Source: Galeruca laticollis (lineage: Eukaryota; Arthropoda; Insecta; Coleoptera; Chrysomelidae). From it: a stretch of 64,000 bases of DNA. The DNA lies in the NCBI GenBank assembly GCA_963921935.1, contig OY998180.1:42842811-42906810 (forward strand), read 5' to 3'. The position numbers were made by a program, and so were the translations under genes. The notes under the pieces were generated by a model. The model worked only from the letters and a program-made list of their open reading frames with translations. It was not told the origin of the DNA and did not search any database. This document shows positions 32,723-43,600 of the stretch, piece after piece. Each line of letters begins with the position of its first letter. The stretch's first letter is position 1.

Positions 32723-32845
32723 TGTCCCTGCAACGTGGAGCAAAATAAAATTATTATTGTAATATTCAGATATTGATAATTATAGTTATAATCTGTCTCC
32801 TGAAACGTGGGGCATAATAAATTGGCATCCCAAAAACGTGGGGCG
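32723..32845 (+). promoter_or_regulatory. Element C leader with three primer-site-like motifs
   Basis: TGTCCCTGCAACGTGGAGC (32723-32741), TGTCTCCTGAAACGTGGGGC (32794-32813) and TGGCATCCC...ACGTGGGGCG (32823-32845). All resemble TGGCGCCCAACGTGGGGC. The first abuts the LTR. Confidence 0.65.
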
Positions 32846-32908
32846 ATTACCAGTGGCAGTAGTAACATAAAAAAATTCTAGAATAAAATAAATCAAACAA
32901 AATAAGAA

Positions 32909-34204
32909 ATGGAGATTGAAAAACATTTAGACGATTTAAAAATACAAGAGATCAAAACAGAACTGGCGAAGAGAAACATGGACACAACTGGAATTAAAAT
33001 AACATTAAAGAACAGATTGAAGTAAGCGTTAATTGATGAGGGACAAGGTCCAGAAGAGTATCGGTTTACATACCAAGAACGACGAGATGGGAATCAGGAA
33101 CAACAAGGTGAAATGGTAAACCTGATCAAACAAATGCTAGAGAAAATGGAAGAGAACAAAGAAGAAATTAAGAAAAAGATGGATGAAACCAAGAAAGAAA
33201 TGAAAAAGAATATAGATGAAAAGATGGTAGAAGCAAATAAAAACATTGACAAAATGGAGAAAAGAATACAAAAATAACAAGAATATGTAATAGAAAAAGT
33301 GGGAGATATTAAACGTGAACAGGAACATCAAAAAGAAAAATTTGAAGAGTATGTATGCCATAATGAGAAAGAAAAAGATAAATTAGTAGAACTAATAAAT
33401 CAGAATGATAAAAAAATAGAAACTGAGGTGATAGTAATTGACAATAAAGTTGAAACAAAAATAAACATAGTGAGAAGGGAAATAGAAAATATAAATAAGA
33501 AGATAGAAGAATTGCCATCAGGAGACAAACAGGTAATATATATGGAAGCAGGAAGAGGGATGGATTTAGAATATTATGGAGATATTTAAAAAAATCCTAT
33601 CAAAATATTAAGGGACATGAAGAACACTATACAGCAAAATAATCAGAAGGAAAACTGGAAACTAGTAGTTTCGAAAACGATGAAAGGAAAGGCAGAATTA
33701 TGGTGGGAAATGATAAGAGAAGAATGCGAGGACTGGGTACAATTTGAGAATATGTTTATTGAATATTTCTGGAGTGATGCACTTCAAAGTAAAATAAGGG
33801 AAAACCTATACACGGGAAAATACTTGGAAGGAGGCATGCCTAGAGAGAATTATGCAATGAAAAAATTAGACAACATTAAATATTTAACACCAGAAATACT
33901 GGAAGAGGATGTGATAAAATATTTGGCTAGACACTTCACGAATAATATATACGAATTTATTATGGTAAATAATTTACAAGACAAGAAAAGGTTCCTAGAT
34001 TATCTCCGTAGAATAGATCACATGAAATCGATGAGGACGAATTACAACAGAGAAGAGAATATTAGGAGGGATGGATGGAGAGCTTCCTGGAACAAGAAAG
34101 GAGAGATAGATAATAGGAAAGAAAAATACCCTAAGAACAAAAACAACAATCCCCAGAGAAATAGTAATTATGGATATGATTATGGAAATAATTACTATAG
34201 ATAG
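32909..34204 (+). pseudogene. gag: Element C gag: SAP-like domain, coiled coil, capsid
   Basis: ATG at 32909. Residues 7-42 (LDDLKIQEIKTELAKRNMD then TTGIKITLKNRLK) fit the SAP helix-turn-helix DNA-binding motif. After a stop at 33023-33025 the frame continues through a coiled coil (MEENKEEIKKKMDETKKEMK) with stops at about 33274 and 33587. From 33617 the 195-codon open segment holds a Retrotrans_gag capsid: KAELWWEMIREECEDWVQF and FIEYFW. The tail becomes basic and Asn-rich. Three stops make it a pseudogene. SAP domains bind AT-rich scaffold DNA, so targeting of chromatin is possible. Confidence 0.75.
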
Positions 34205-34717
34205 GATAATGGAAATTCAAGACAGAATTTTCCAGGTAGAGATGACCATAATAGACATAGATATCTAAACCATAGAAACAATAATGATGAGGACAACAGA
34301 GCAAGATATGAAAATAATCAACAGAGACGGGAAGATGGAAATAATAGTAACAGTTATGATAATAATAAGAAGAGATTTGATGATAGAAATAATTTTCATA
34401 AAAGAAGTTCATATCAAAATAGGTATGAAAATAACAATGATACGAGAAATTATAATAGAAATTAACCTATGGACAAATATGAGGATGATAGAAGAAATGA
34501 TGATGGGTACAACCAAAGACGAACACACAATAAACAAGAGCATAATGAACCCAGGAATTGCGGGGCAGAAATTAATCATACAAGAATAAAAGAGGAAGAA
34601 GATAGAAAAAAATTAAATGAAGATTATGATAAGATTGATATAATGACCTCTGCAATGGTACATGAGCCAAAAGAAGGCAGACAAAATATCGAGCAGATTA
34701 AGTCATCTTCAGGTTAA
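34205..34717 (+). pseudogene. gag: Element C Asn/Arg-rich gag tail
   Basis: Continues the gag frame after a stop at 34202-34204: NRHRYLNHRNNN, YENNNDTRNYNRN, then a charged end. No CCHC zinc knuckle in any frame. It parallels the Asn-rich tail of family A. Confidence 0.65.
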
Positions 34718-34719
34718 TG

Positions 34720-35170
34720 CAATAAAAAGCACCTATTGTCATCCAAAAGAATTTATAAAAATCGAACCTGAAGAAGAAAACATGACCAATAATGATAATG
34801 AACTAATATATCTCAAATTGGAAATGAATGGAATAGAAATAATAGGATTAATAGATACCGGAAGTCAAATTTCAATGTGTAAAGAAAAATTTTATAAAGA
34901 AAACAAAAATAAGTTCTAGGAAGAACAAAATAAAAAAATTAATAAAAAACAAGTGGTTAGTTTCAATAATAAAAAGCTAGGAAATGTTGAAGTAATGATA
35001 TCAACAGAAATTGATATAAAAGGAATTAAAAGGAAAATTAATTTTTTTGTTATACCAGGATTAAAAGTAGATGCTATATAGGGAGTAGATTTTATAGGGA
35101 AACATGATTTTATCATCGATTTAAGAGATAAAAGAGTACTCATTGATGATAATGTTATAAATATAAATAA
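34720..35170 (+). pseudogene. pol: Element C protease 1 (retropepsin)
   Basis: Lead-in TYCHPKEFIKI matches the family A lead-in TYEHPREYIKF. Active site IIGLIDTGSQISMCK at 34840-34880 (Asp codon 34854-34856). C-terminal half: FVIPGLKVDAI, GVDFIGKHDFIIDLRDKRV. Stops at 34917-34919 and 35080s interrupt it. Confidence 0.75.
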
Positions 35171-35288
35171 TTATGAAAATGATGAGGCTGAACGGCAGAA
35201 AAATGGCACCGCAGTCAATTTAAATGGAATTAAAATATGGGGGGAGAGTGAATCTACTACTTCAAAAAGTAAGTATAAAATCCAAAGC

Positions 35289-36488
35289 ATGAGTAATAAA
35301 TTAGAAACAATAATAGAAGAACAGTCAATAGAAATATTAAATAACAATAAAAAGAAAAATACAAATATCAATATAAAGGAAATTAAATTAAATAAAAAAG
35401 AGAATATAGAAAGGGAAAGGGAATTAAGAATCAACACTTACATCAATTTTATCAAAGAAACAAAGTACACTTATAAATATAATTTGAATGTAAACAAATT
35501 AAACATTGAAATCTTGAAAAATCCTAGCCGATTTGATCTGCTCTACAAAAAACATCAGTTTTATAGACAATACACGTCAGGACCAGAAACAAGACAGAAA
35601 ATGAATTTTAATATTTATACGCTTGTGAAATATAAAAATGAATTTGTTAAAATAAAACTGAAAAGACTATTGAGAAATCAATTATGTAGAAAGCATATTC
35701 GTTTTAAAATACACAATAATATACACAAACCAGGAAGTAGATTGTACAGAAAACATGTGAAATGGAAAAAAGAGCATGATACAGGATACCTAAAATTAGA
35801 TGCCAATACTAATAATGTAATTACAAGAAATAATAACTATATCAGCATAGGAAGCATGAAGTCAAAAGAAAGTAATTTATTATGGTTACCATATATTGAA
35901 ATAAAGATTCAAGGTTTACCAATAGGAGCACTAATCGATACTGCAGCTCAAATCTCAGTAATAAAGGAGAATATCATTTTAGACAATTTTAATGAACATA
36001 TAATACCAATTAAAAGGATTACTATTATAGCTGCAAACAATAAGAATTTAGCCGAAATTGGAAAAATGTATTGTGGTATCTTATTAGTTAAAAATAAAGA
36101 GGTACAGGTTAATCTTTTGATAATGGCAGACATGGATCAAGATATGATTCTAGGGATAAATTTTTTGCGTCAAAATAAGAGTATAATAGATTTGCATCAT
36201 AAAGTTATACAATTAAATAATGATAATTTGAAGATAAATGCTAGTTTGGATGCAGAACAAAATAAATATGTAATTCCAATGCATGTAATAAAGGTGGAAG
36301 AAGGAAGAGAATGGATAATAAGAGTAAAATGTATGCCGGAATATAAAGAGAATATTTCAGAAATAATGAATAATAATAGGCAACTTTTTGACGATTCACC
36401 GAGAAAAGCAAATCATTATGAACACAAAATAGAAAACCATTTATTTATAGGGGTTATCCTATACCTCAAGCCTATAAGGAACAGGTAA
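35289..36488 (+). pseudogene. pol: Element C linker and protease 2
   Basis: A 399-codon open frame. Residues 1-200 are a Lys/Asn-rich linker of unknown nature (e.g. KLKRLLRNQLCRKHIRFK). Residues ~205-330 are a second retropepsin-like domain: IEIKIQGLPIGALIDTAAQI (active-site Asp codon 35937-35939, DTA rather than DTG), NLLIMADMDQDMILGINFL and SIIDLHHKVIQL. The end (HYEHKIENH) leads into RT but shifts frame before YPIPQAYKEQ. Two protease domains in one element are unusual; this second one sits in the normal place before RT. Confidence 0.75.
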
Positions 36489-37500
36489 AAGAAGAATTAG
36501 GGAAAATGGAAAGAGATGGGATTATTCAAAAATCAAACACACATTACATTAGTCCGTTAATAATTGTCAAGAAGGCTGATAATTCGATTCGTCTATGCTT
36601 GGATGCAAGAAGAATAAATGAGATTCCTAAACCACAATATGAGGCACCACAGCATGTAAATATTATATTAACAAAAATAGGAAAATCGACAATATTCACC
36701 AAATTAGATCTTAAGAATTCATTCTGGTTAATTCCATTAAGTCCAGAATCTAGAAAATATACTGGTTTTCAAGTGGATGGGCAGGTATATGAATTTTTAA
36801 CAGTACCATTTGGATTACAATCAAGTTCTTCAGCACTAGTACGAGCTTTGAGGGAAGTACTTGAGCCATATCAAGAATTTTGCATTTCATACATTGATGA
36901 AATCCTTATCTTTAGTAATAGCCCACAGGAACATCTAAAACATATAGAAAAAATTGTAAATATTTTAAACAAATTTGGACTGAAGTTAAATATTGATAAG
37001 TGTGTATTTTATCAAAGCGAGGTACAGTATCTGGGTTTTAAAATAACGAATAATGGAATAACAATAGATGAGAAAAGATTAGAACAGATACAAGAATTTC
37101 CTAAGCCTAAAAATTTAAAAACACTTAGACGATTTCTTGGAATGATTAACTACTATTCTAAACTTGTACCTAATTTGGCAGAAAAAGAAAGGCCATTAAT
37201 AGAGTTGCTAAGAAAGAATGAAAAGTGGATATGGGATGAAGGTAGAATAAAAGCGTTTAACCAAATTAAAAATGAATTTTATAAAAACATTTCGGTATAT
37301 GTTCCAAATTTTAAAGAACCATTTTTATTACGTACAGATGCATCTGAATATTCAATAGGAGGAGAATTGGTGCAAATGCAAGGGAAATAAGAAGTACCAA
37401 TATGCTTTGTGTCAAGAATGTTAAGAGGACCTGAAATAAGATATAGTATGGGAGAGAAAGAAATGTTGGCTATTGTATATTGTTGTCAAAAATTTGAGTA
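36440..37500 (+). pseudogene. pol: Element C reverse transcriptase and start of RNase H
   Basis: YPIPQAYKEQVKEELGKMER, IRLCLDARRIN, FTKLDLKNSFW, VPFGLQSSSSALVRAL, then ISYIDEILIFS, where the second catalytic Asp of YxDD is Glu. Thumb: RRFLGMINYYSKLVPN. A stop at 37387-37389 precedes VPICFVSRMLRG, the RNase H entry, cut at ~37500. The YIDE change argues against activity. Confidence 0.85.
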
Positions 37501-37513
37501 TTGAAAAAATAGA

Positions 37514-37898
37514 ATAAATTGAGATTAAAGTAGTGAAAAGATTGAATATAATAAATTTCGGTTAAACAAAAGAAATTACAATACAGGGTGTTTCTTTAAT
37601 TAGAATTTATATATATAATTGTAAAATTGTAACAAATTTGAATTTAATTAAAAAAAAAACAGAAGACATAATTTAATACTGCCATTTTTTTAAGAACTGA
37701 CTCCCTGTAAATAAGAGATTTTGTATAGAACCGGAGCAAATATATTTTCATATTTTTTTTATGGTTATTTCAATAAGGTCTGAATAAGTTTATTAAATTT
37801 TACTTGCCTATTAATGGTAAGTTGACGTCCTATAACTTTTACGTAAATAGTATACATCTTATTTATCTAAATTGAATTTAAAAAAATAAATTGTATAC
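37514..37898 (+). repeat. Element C LTR fragment, 3' side
   Basis: Near-identical to 32305-32697, including ACAGGGTGTTTCTTTAATTA and the GACTCCCTGTAAATAAG block. It starts abruptly inside pol and stops at the 37899 core repeat. Confidence 0.88.
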
Positions 37899-38037
37899 CG
37901 TGCCGATGACGGCTAAAGAGCTAGAAACATGCATGTCCACGGTTACCACTCATTCTCAGTAACCTATTTTGCGTGATTTACCCATTTAGTTCTGTTTTTG
38001 TTTTACACTCTACGCGTTATTCTTTCATCTCTTCAGT

Positions 38038-38090
<53 letters not shown>
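37899..38090 (+). repeat. Conserved core repeat and (TA)n
   Basis: CCGTGCCGATGACGGCTAAA through GAAACATGCATGTCC to TTTTGCGTGATTTACCCAT, then a ~50-bp tail and (TA)n at 38039-38090. Same family as 23461 and 46790. Confidence 0.8.
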
Positions 38091-38092
<2 letters not shown>

Positions 38093-38545
38093 TTTTTGGA
38101 TAGTTCTTGGGTATAGGTTTCTTGTGAATAATACGAAAATTTTATGACGACGTTTCGCCCATCATAGTAGGCTTTATCAAAATCTGTTTTATTTTGTGGA
38201 TCAGTAACTACGAGTGGAAAGAATTAAAATGAAATTTGGTAGCTTACAATGAAGACATTCACAATTAAAAATTAAAAGTCAAAAATTAAAAGGTTTTCCA
38301 GCTCACATGCAGGAATAAAATTTTGAAATTAAGTTTTATTATGGTACGTACCTCGATGTTTACATTTTAATGGTAAAATTAGGAATGGAAAGAATGAAGG
38401 TTCTATTATTGTTTTCGTTTTTTTTCCTTTTTGAGTAAGTATTCTGGTTTATGTTACTTAGTTTTTCAATGGCAGAGAGATAAGGTGTATATTAATTATT
38501 AAAATGGAATATACGAGGTGGTCACAAAAATTGAAATAATATTCA
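38091..38545 (-). repeat. PLE 1 terminal repeat and 3' UTR
   Basis: Shares its first ~190 bp with 41069-41260 and its whole length with 41567-42020. The end TGGTCACAAAAATTGAAATAA precedes the stop of the nuclease ORF. Confidence 0.85.
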
Positions 38546-38553
38546 TTGTTTAT

Positions 38554-39144
38554 TTATAGTATTAAGTTGTGACAGATATGGCTTAAATGATTTGTGTCTT
38601 GTTTATCATTAACAGTATGCTGTTCCTTTTTTATGTAAATCATTACTTTCATCAAAAGTTTTTGGTAATTGTTATCTTGTGCCAGAATTTTAGTATTTGA
38701 AAAGTTAAATTCGTGGTTTTGGCTAGATTCATGTTTATGTAAAGCTGTTGAGGCTTTTTTAGTGTATTTGTGTCCGTTTAGCCTGTTATTAAGGTATTGT
38801 GTAGTCATTCCTATGTACTTATTGGGGCAATTTAAGCATGGTATTGAGTAGACGACATTCGATTTCATTTTAGTTGGAACTTTACTTTTCAATGATGTGA
38901 ACAAAGATGATAATAGATGTTGTGCTTTGTGACATACAATGATATCATGCTTACCTAAGATATATTTCATTTTTTCTGATAATTCTGCTGTGTATGGCAT
39001 AGCAATATATTTTTTTATGCTTTTATCATTTATCTGTTTTTTATCAGGTATGTTACTATTATATAATTTGTGTGTACGTTGATTTATGAATCTGTTTATT
39101 AACTTTGTAGGGAAATTATTTTCATGAAGAACCTTTTTTACTTT
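38554..39144 (-). pseudogene. PLE 1 linker and GIY-YIG endonuclease
   Basis: After TAG 39145-39147 the frame reads KVKKVLHENNFPTKLINRF, then IAMPYTAELSEKM. The nuclease follows: VVYSIPCLNCPNKYIGMTT (GIY and YIG strands, with the PLE-type Cys pair), YLNNRLNGHK (catalytic Arg), ALHKHESSQNHEF. In the helix where related PLEs have Glu (EMIEI in 43385-43600) this copy reads KVMIYI, so the metal-binding acid seems lost. It would nick target DNA to prime reverse transcription. Confidence 0.85.
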
Positions 39145-40560
39145 CTACAAGATCTCGAATCTATATTCGGGTGATGTTAGAGTTAGCGCTCTATCGGTTA
39201 AATTTATGATAACACTGTTTTTCTGTGAATTTGGGTGGTGGGAATTATAGTTTAGGTAGCGACCCGACCAAGTGTTTTTGGTATACCATTTTGTTTTAAG
39301 TTCTTCATTGTTTTCTTGTCGTATGATTGTCATATCTAAGAAATTAATTTTATGTTCAAGTTCTGTTTCTGAAGTAAACTGAAGTTTGGGATGGAAATTA
39401 TTAAAAGCGTCTAGAATTTCGTCAATTTGATTTTCTGGTACGGCAGTGATATAATCGTCGACATATCTTTTGAAAAATAGTATAGGAATATTACTTTTGT
39501 TTAGAACCTTCTCTTCTAGGTATTCCATGACAAGTTGTGCTACAGTGGAAGATATGGGAGAGCCCATTGCACAACCATCTAACTGCTGGTAAAATTTGTT
39601 TTTATGTTGAAAATAATTGCTGTTTAGTGTTAGATTTAACGCTTCAATAAACATGTCTTGATTTAGAGTTGTATATTCTTTTAGGGAGTTCCATTTCTCA
39701 TTAATGATGTTTGTTATTAATTCGTTCGGTATATTAGTGTATAGGGATATCACGTCTAATGAAACTAGTTTGTATGTGTTTGGTATTTTTGTTATATTAA
39801 TAAACTCCTTGAAACTAAAAGAATCTTTGATGTAATAGTTATTTTTGCATGTTATTTCAGATAGACAGTTACTTAAATATTTGGATAATCTGTAAAAAGG
39901 TGACTGGATAGATGATACTATAGGTCTTAATGGAATACTAGGTTTGTGAAGTTTAGGTAACCCATAAATTTTTGGTGCCACTGCATTGTGAATCATTAAT
40001 ATTTTTGCTTCATTTTCAGAAATCTGTTCTCTAGACAAGAATTTTTTGATTTGTGAATTATTTTTTTCTTGGTATATTTTTGTAGGGTCGTTACGTAATT
40101 TTTTGTATGTTTGGTTGTCGGAAAGCAAACTATCCATCTTAATATCATAGTCATTTGTATTCATTATAACAGTTTTGTTGCTTTTATCTGGTTTTAAAAC
40201 AGTAATATCTGGGTTGTTTTTAATAAAATGTTTGGCTCTGTTAATTTGTTTGCTGATTTTCCGTTGAAATTTATTAGTTTTTGTGTTTTTGTGTCTAATT
40301 TTGATTTTATGATTGGTAATTAGATTTACAATATTTCCGCGAATCGTGTCTTTTATTTCCTTTGGTTTACCTTTAATAGCAGATTCAACACAAGCTATAT
40401 ATTCTGTTATAGGTAATTTACTTTCCTCAACAACAGGTATAGAGAAATTTTCGCCTAGGGCTAAAACTTCAGCGACATCTTCAGATATTTGTTTATTAGA
40501 AATATTGTCTAACCAAGATGAAACATTGATCTTATTACTAGGTTCTGTAACATTTGATAT
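39145..40560 (-). pseudogene. PLE 1 reverse transcriptase
   Basis: Open from about 40560. VLKPDKSNKTVIM (RT1), IYGLPKLHKPSIPLRPIVS (RT2a/3), YKLVSLDVISLYTNIP (box A with Asp), DGCAMGSPISSTVAQLVMEY (box B), FFKRYVDDYITAV (box C, YVDD) and LEHKINFLDMTI. This RT is telomerase-related and typical of Penelope. It stops at EIL then TAG; the inverted copy at 42418 reads on as EILKKVFYF. No catalytic residue is missing. Confidence 0.92.
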
Positions 40561-41014
40561 AATTTTGGAAAGTTTTTTTTTGGTCAGTTGTCTTGACCTT
40601 ATAAAAAGTTTTCTCGTATTTGACTTTCTCTCTCTGCATGAAATCGTTAAAAGTATCTAAAGGTAATATTTGTTTTATTTCTGTTGCTAGTTCTTCGATT
40701 TGAGAGTTAAGATTGTTTATTTTGTGAGTAGACTCGGTTATTGTGAGATTAAGAATTTTATTTTTTGTGTTATTAATAATGTTATTGAATTTATTTTCGA
40801 GGTACGTACCTGTAAAACTAATGTGCGACACTTTAAAATTAACAAAAGTCGGGTATACATCGAGATGTTTGCATCTTAATAAAAATATTCTTCGGTTCTT
40901 TTGTTTTGCTAGCTTGTTGTAAGAACTTGATAAAATTTTTAGCTTTTCAGCCAATTCCAGTCCATAGGTAGTCCGTATTGTTTGAAGGAACGATATGTTC
41001 GGTGTAACTAGCAT
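40538..41014 (-). CDS. PLE 1 N-terminal domain
   Basis: ATG at 41014, 158 codons, with RRIFLLRCKHLDVYPTFVNF, the conserved N-terminal motif of Penelope ORFs, and a coiled-coil-like helix. It loses frame in a run of A (QKKTFQNYIK) and should join the RT frame (KKLSKIISNVTEP) after one added base. Confidence 0.8.
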   Translation of the reverse strand: MLVTPNISFLQTIRTTYGLELAEKLKILSSSYNKLAKQKNRRIFLLRCKHLDVYPTFVNFKVSHISFTGTYLENKFNNIINNTKNKILNLTITESTHKINNLNSQIEELATEIKQILPLDTFNDFMQREKVKYEKTFYKVKTTDQKKTFQNYIKCYRT

Positions 41015-41395
41015 TTTTTCACCCTTGCAATTTTATATTTGTAGTATTTCTTAAACCATTATATATTTATCTTTTTTGGATAGTTCTTGGGTATAGGTTT
41101 CTTGTGAATAATACGAAAATTTTATGACGACGTTTCGCCCATCATAGTAGGCTTTATCAAAATCTGTTTTATTTTGTGGAACAGTACCTACGAGAGGAAA
41201 GAATTAAAATGAAATTTGGTAGCTTACAATGAAGACATTCACAATTAACAATTAAAAGTCATCCTAAAACATCTATAAAATATATTAAATAATCAAATGA
41301 ACGTTCTGTCGAAGGTAAGATTTATTTGTTTTGTTTTTAAAAATTCTTTCTGTAACTTGTACCATTTCTTTTAGTTTTAACAAAAAATTTTATTT

Positions 41396-41426
41396 CTGAT
41401 GAAGGTCATGGAAGACCGAAACGTAA
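41396..41426 (+). other. Hammerhead-ribozyme-like core in PLE repeat
   Basis: CTGATGA, then AGGTC ATGGAA GACC forming stem II, then GAAACGT. This fits the CUGANGA...GAAA core. Stem III might be ACGT with ATGT (loop AAAATAAAA). I could not find a convincing stem I, so self-cleavage is unproven. The inverted copy is at about 42930-42962. Confidence 0.45.
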
Positions 41427-41492
41427 AATAAAAATGTATTAACTACTAGTTAAATGTCTTTAAAAATGGTCCTCAATCCCAAGAATATAAAA

Positions 41493-41541
<49 letters not shown>

Positions 41542-42024
41542 AGTATTTCTTAATCCATTATATATTTATCTTTTTTGGATAGTTCTTGGGTATAGGTTTC
41601 TTGTGAATAATACGAAAATTTTATGACGACGTTTCGCCCATCATAGTAGGCTTTATCAAAATCTGTTTTATTTTGTGGAACAGTACCTACGAGAGGAAAG
41701 AATTAAAATGAAATTTGGTAGCTTACAATGAAGACATTCACAATTAACAATTAAAAGTCAAAAATTAAAAGGTTTTCCAGCTCACATGCAGGAATAAAAT
41801 TTTGAAATTAAGTTTTATTATGGTACGTACCTCGATGTTTACATTTTAATGGTAAAATTAGGAATGGAAAGAATGAAGGTTCTATTATTGTTTTAGTTTT
41901 TTTTCCTTTTTGAGTAAGTATTCTGGTTTATGTTACTTAGTTTTTCAATGGCAGAGAGATAAGGTGTATATTAATTATTAAAATGGAATATACGAGGTGG
42001 TCACAAAAATTGAAATAATATTCA

Positions 42025-42447
42025 GAGAGAGAAGAGAAGGTTCTAAACAAAACTAATATTCCTATACTATTTTTTAAAAGATATGTCGACGATTATATCA
42101 CTGCCGTACCAGAAAATCAAATTGACGAAATTCTAGACGCTTTTAATAATTTCCATCCCAAACTTCAGTTTACTTCAGAAACAGAACTTGAACATAAAAT
42201 TAATTTCTTAGATATGACAATCATACGACAAGAAAACAATGAAGAACTTAAAACAAAATGGTATACCAAAAACACTTGGTCGGGTCGCTACCTAAACTAT
42301 AATTCCCACCACCCAAATTCACAGAAAAACAGTGTTATCATAAATTTAACCGATAGAGCGCTAACTCTAACATCACCCGAATATAGATTCGAGATCTTAA
42401 AGAAAGTTTTTTACTTTCTCAAAAAGGAAAAAAAACGAAAACAATAA
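42025..42447 (+). pseudogene. PLE RT 3' fragment in foldback centre
   Basis: Plus strand: EKVLNKTNIPILFFKRYVDD, YITAVPENQIDEILDAFNNF, INFLDMTIIRQ, then EILKKVFYFLKKEKKRKQ. More than 98% like the inverse complement of 39147-39520 by eye. The tail after EIL differs from PLE 1 because the copy is joined to the 3' UTR by a deletion of the nuclease. Confidence 0.88.
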
Positions 42448-42797
42448 TAGAACCTTCATTCTTTCCATTCCTAATTTTACCATTAAAATGTAAACATCGA
42501 GGTACGTACCATAATAAAACTTAATTTCAAAATTTTATTCCTGCATGTGAGCTGGAAAACCTTTTAATTTTTGACTTTTAATTTTTAATTGTTAATTGTG
42601 AATGTCTTCATTGTAAGCTACCAAATTTCATTTTAATTCTTTCCACTCGTAGGTACTGTTCCACAAAATAAAACAGATTTTGATAAAGCCTACTATGATG
42701 GGCGAAACGTCGTCATAAAATTTTCGTATTATTCACAAGAAACCTATACCCAAGAACTATCCAAAAAAGATAAATATATAATGGATTAAGAAATACT

Positions 42798-42864
<67 letters not shown>

Positions 42865-43097
42865 TTTTATATTCTTGGGATTGAGGACCATTTTTAAAGA
42901 CATTTAACTAGTAGTTAATACATTTTTATTTTACGTTTCGGTCTTCCATGACCTTCATCAGAAATAAAATTTTTTGTTAAAACTAAAAGAAATGGTACAA
43001 GTTACAGAAAGAATTTTTAAAAACAAAACAAATAAATCTTACCTTCGACAGAACGTTCATTTGATTATTTAATATATTTTATAGATGTTTTAGGATG

Positions 43098-43384
43098 CAT
43101 CACATAATAGAATACAACTCACACCACAAAACAAAACGAACATTTTAAAAATATGACATTCATTGATTAAAATTTGTATTGGAATATACGAGTATTTGTT
43201 CTATACAATGAAAGCAGCCGTAACGAGGTTTTAATGTGTCGTTTTTGTGTTGACTGGTATTAAATTGAAGTTTATATTTATATAGGGAGTGGTAATAAAT
43301 GGATTTTATATTTATATAGGGAGTGGTAATAAATTTATTATATTTGGAATGTGCCACGTGTTTCTCTATATTTCTAAGTTTTTA
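43098..43384. other. PLE-adjacent sequence, one short tandem repeat
   Basis: A ~30-bp unit (TTATATTTATATAGGGAGTG) is duplicated at about 43272-43335. No supported ORF. Confidence 0.5.
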
Positions 43385-43600
43385 TAATGTTATTATAAAT
43401 TTTACTAAGATTTTTTGTGTCAGTCTTTAAATTTACGGAACTAGTTTTTCTTTGTATTTCTATCATTTCTAGAACTTCGCGTTTTTTTGTATGGTTTTCA
43501 CTTCGAAGAATTTTTGTGTTTTCGAAATCAAATTCGTGCTGGTTTTCTGAAACATGGATAGTGAGTGCCGTTTTGTTTCGTTTGTCATATTTGTCAATTA
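43385..43600 (-). pseudogene. PLE 2 GIY-YIG C-terminal part
   Basis: Minus strand: KTALTIHVSENQHEFDFENT, KILRSENHTKKREVLEMIEI (catalytic Glu present) and NLKTDTKNLSKIYNNIIKT then stop. It is the second half of a PLE nuclease from a different family than PLE 1. Confidence 0.78.

Larger units (their letters stand above)
32723..37898 (+). mobile_element. Element C, decayed gypsy-like retrotransposon
   Basis: Plus-strand element: leader, gag with SAP-like N-terminus, Asn-rich gag tail, protease 1, linker, protease 2, RT and the start of RNase H (VPICFVSRMLRGPEIRYSMG), cut at about 37500 and joined directly to 385 bp of its own LTR (37514-37898). Integrase is missing. Related to family A by RT and leader but clearly a different family. 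Confidence 0.85.
38091..41272 (-). mobile_element. Penelope-like element 1, nearly full length
   Basis: Minus-strand PLE: terminal repeat (41043-41272), N-terminal domain, RT, GIY-YIG nuclease, 3' UTR and a second terminal repeat (38091-38281 and onward to 38545). The terminal repeats carry GACGACGTTTCGCCCATCAT and match each other and 41566-41760. Coding is a single long frame except for one slip in an A run (about 40575) and one TAG (39145-39147). Confidence 0.88.
41260..43097. mobile_element. Large PLE foldback (inverted repeat)
   Basis: Left arm ~41260-41913 and right arm ~42418-43097 are inverse complements (CATCCTAAAACATCTATAAA against its complement at the far edge; (TA)n inside both arms at 41497-41537 and 42801-42860). 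The ~500-bp centre (41914-42417) holds 41914-42024 in minus orientation and the RT 3' part in plus orientation. This is the head-to-head/tail arrangement typical of inverted PLE repeats. Confidence 0.85.
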
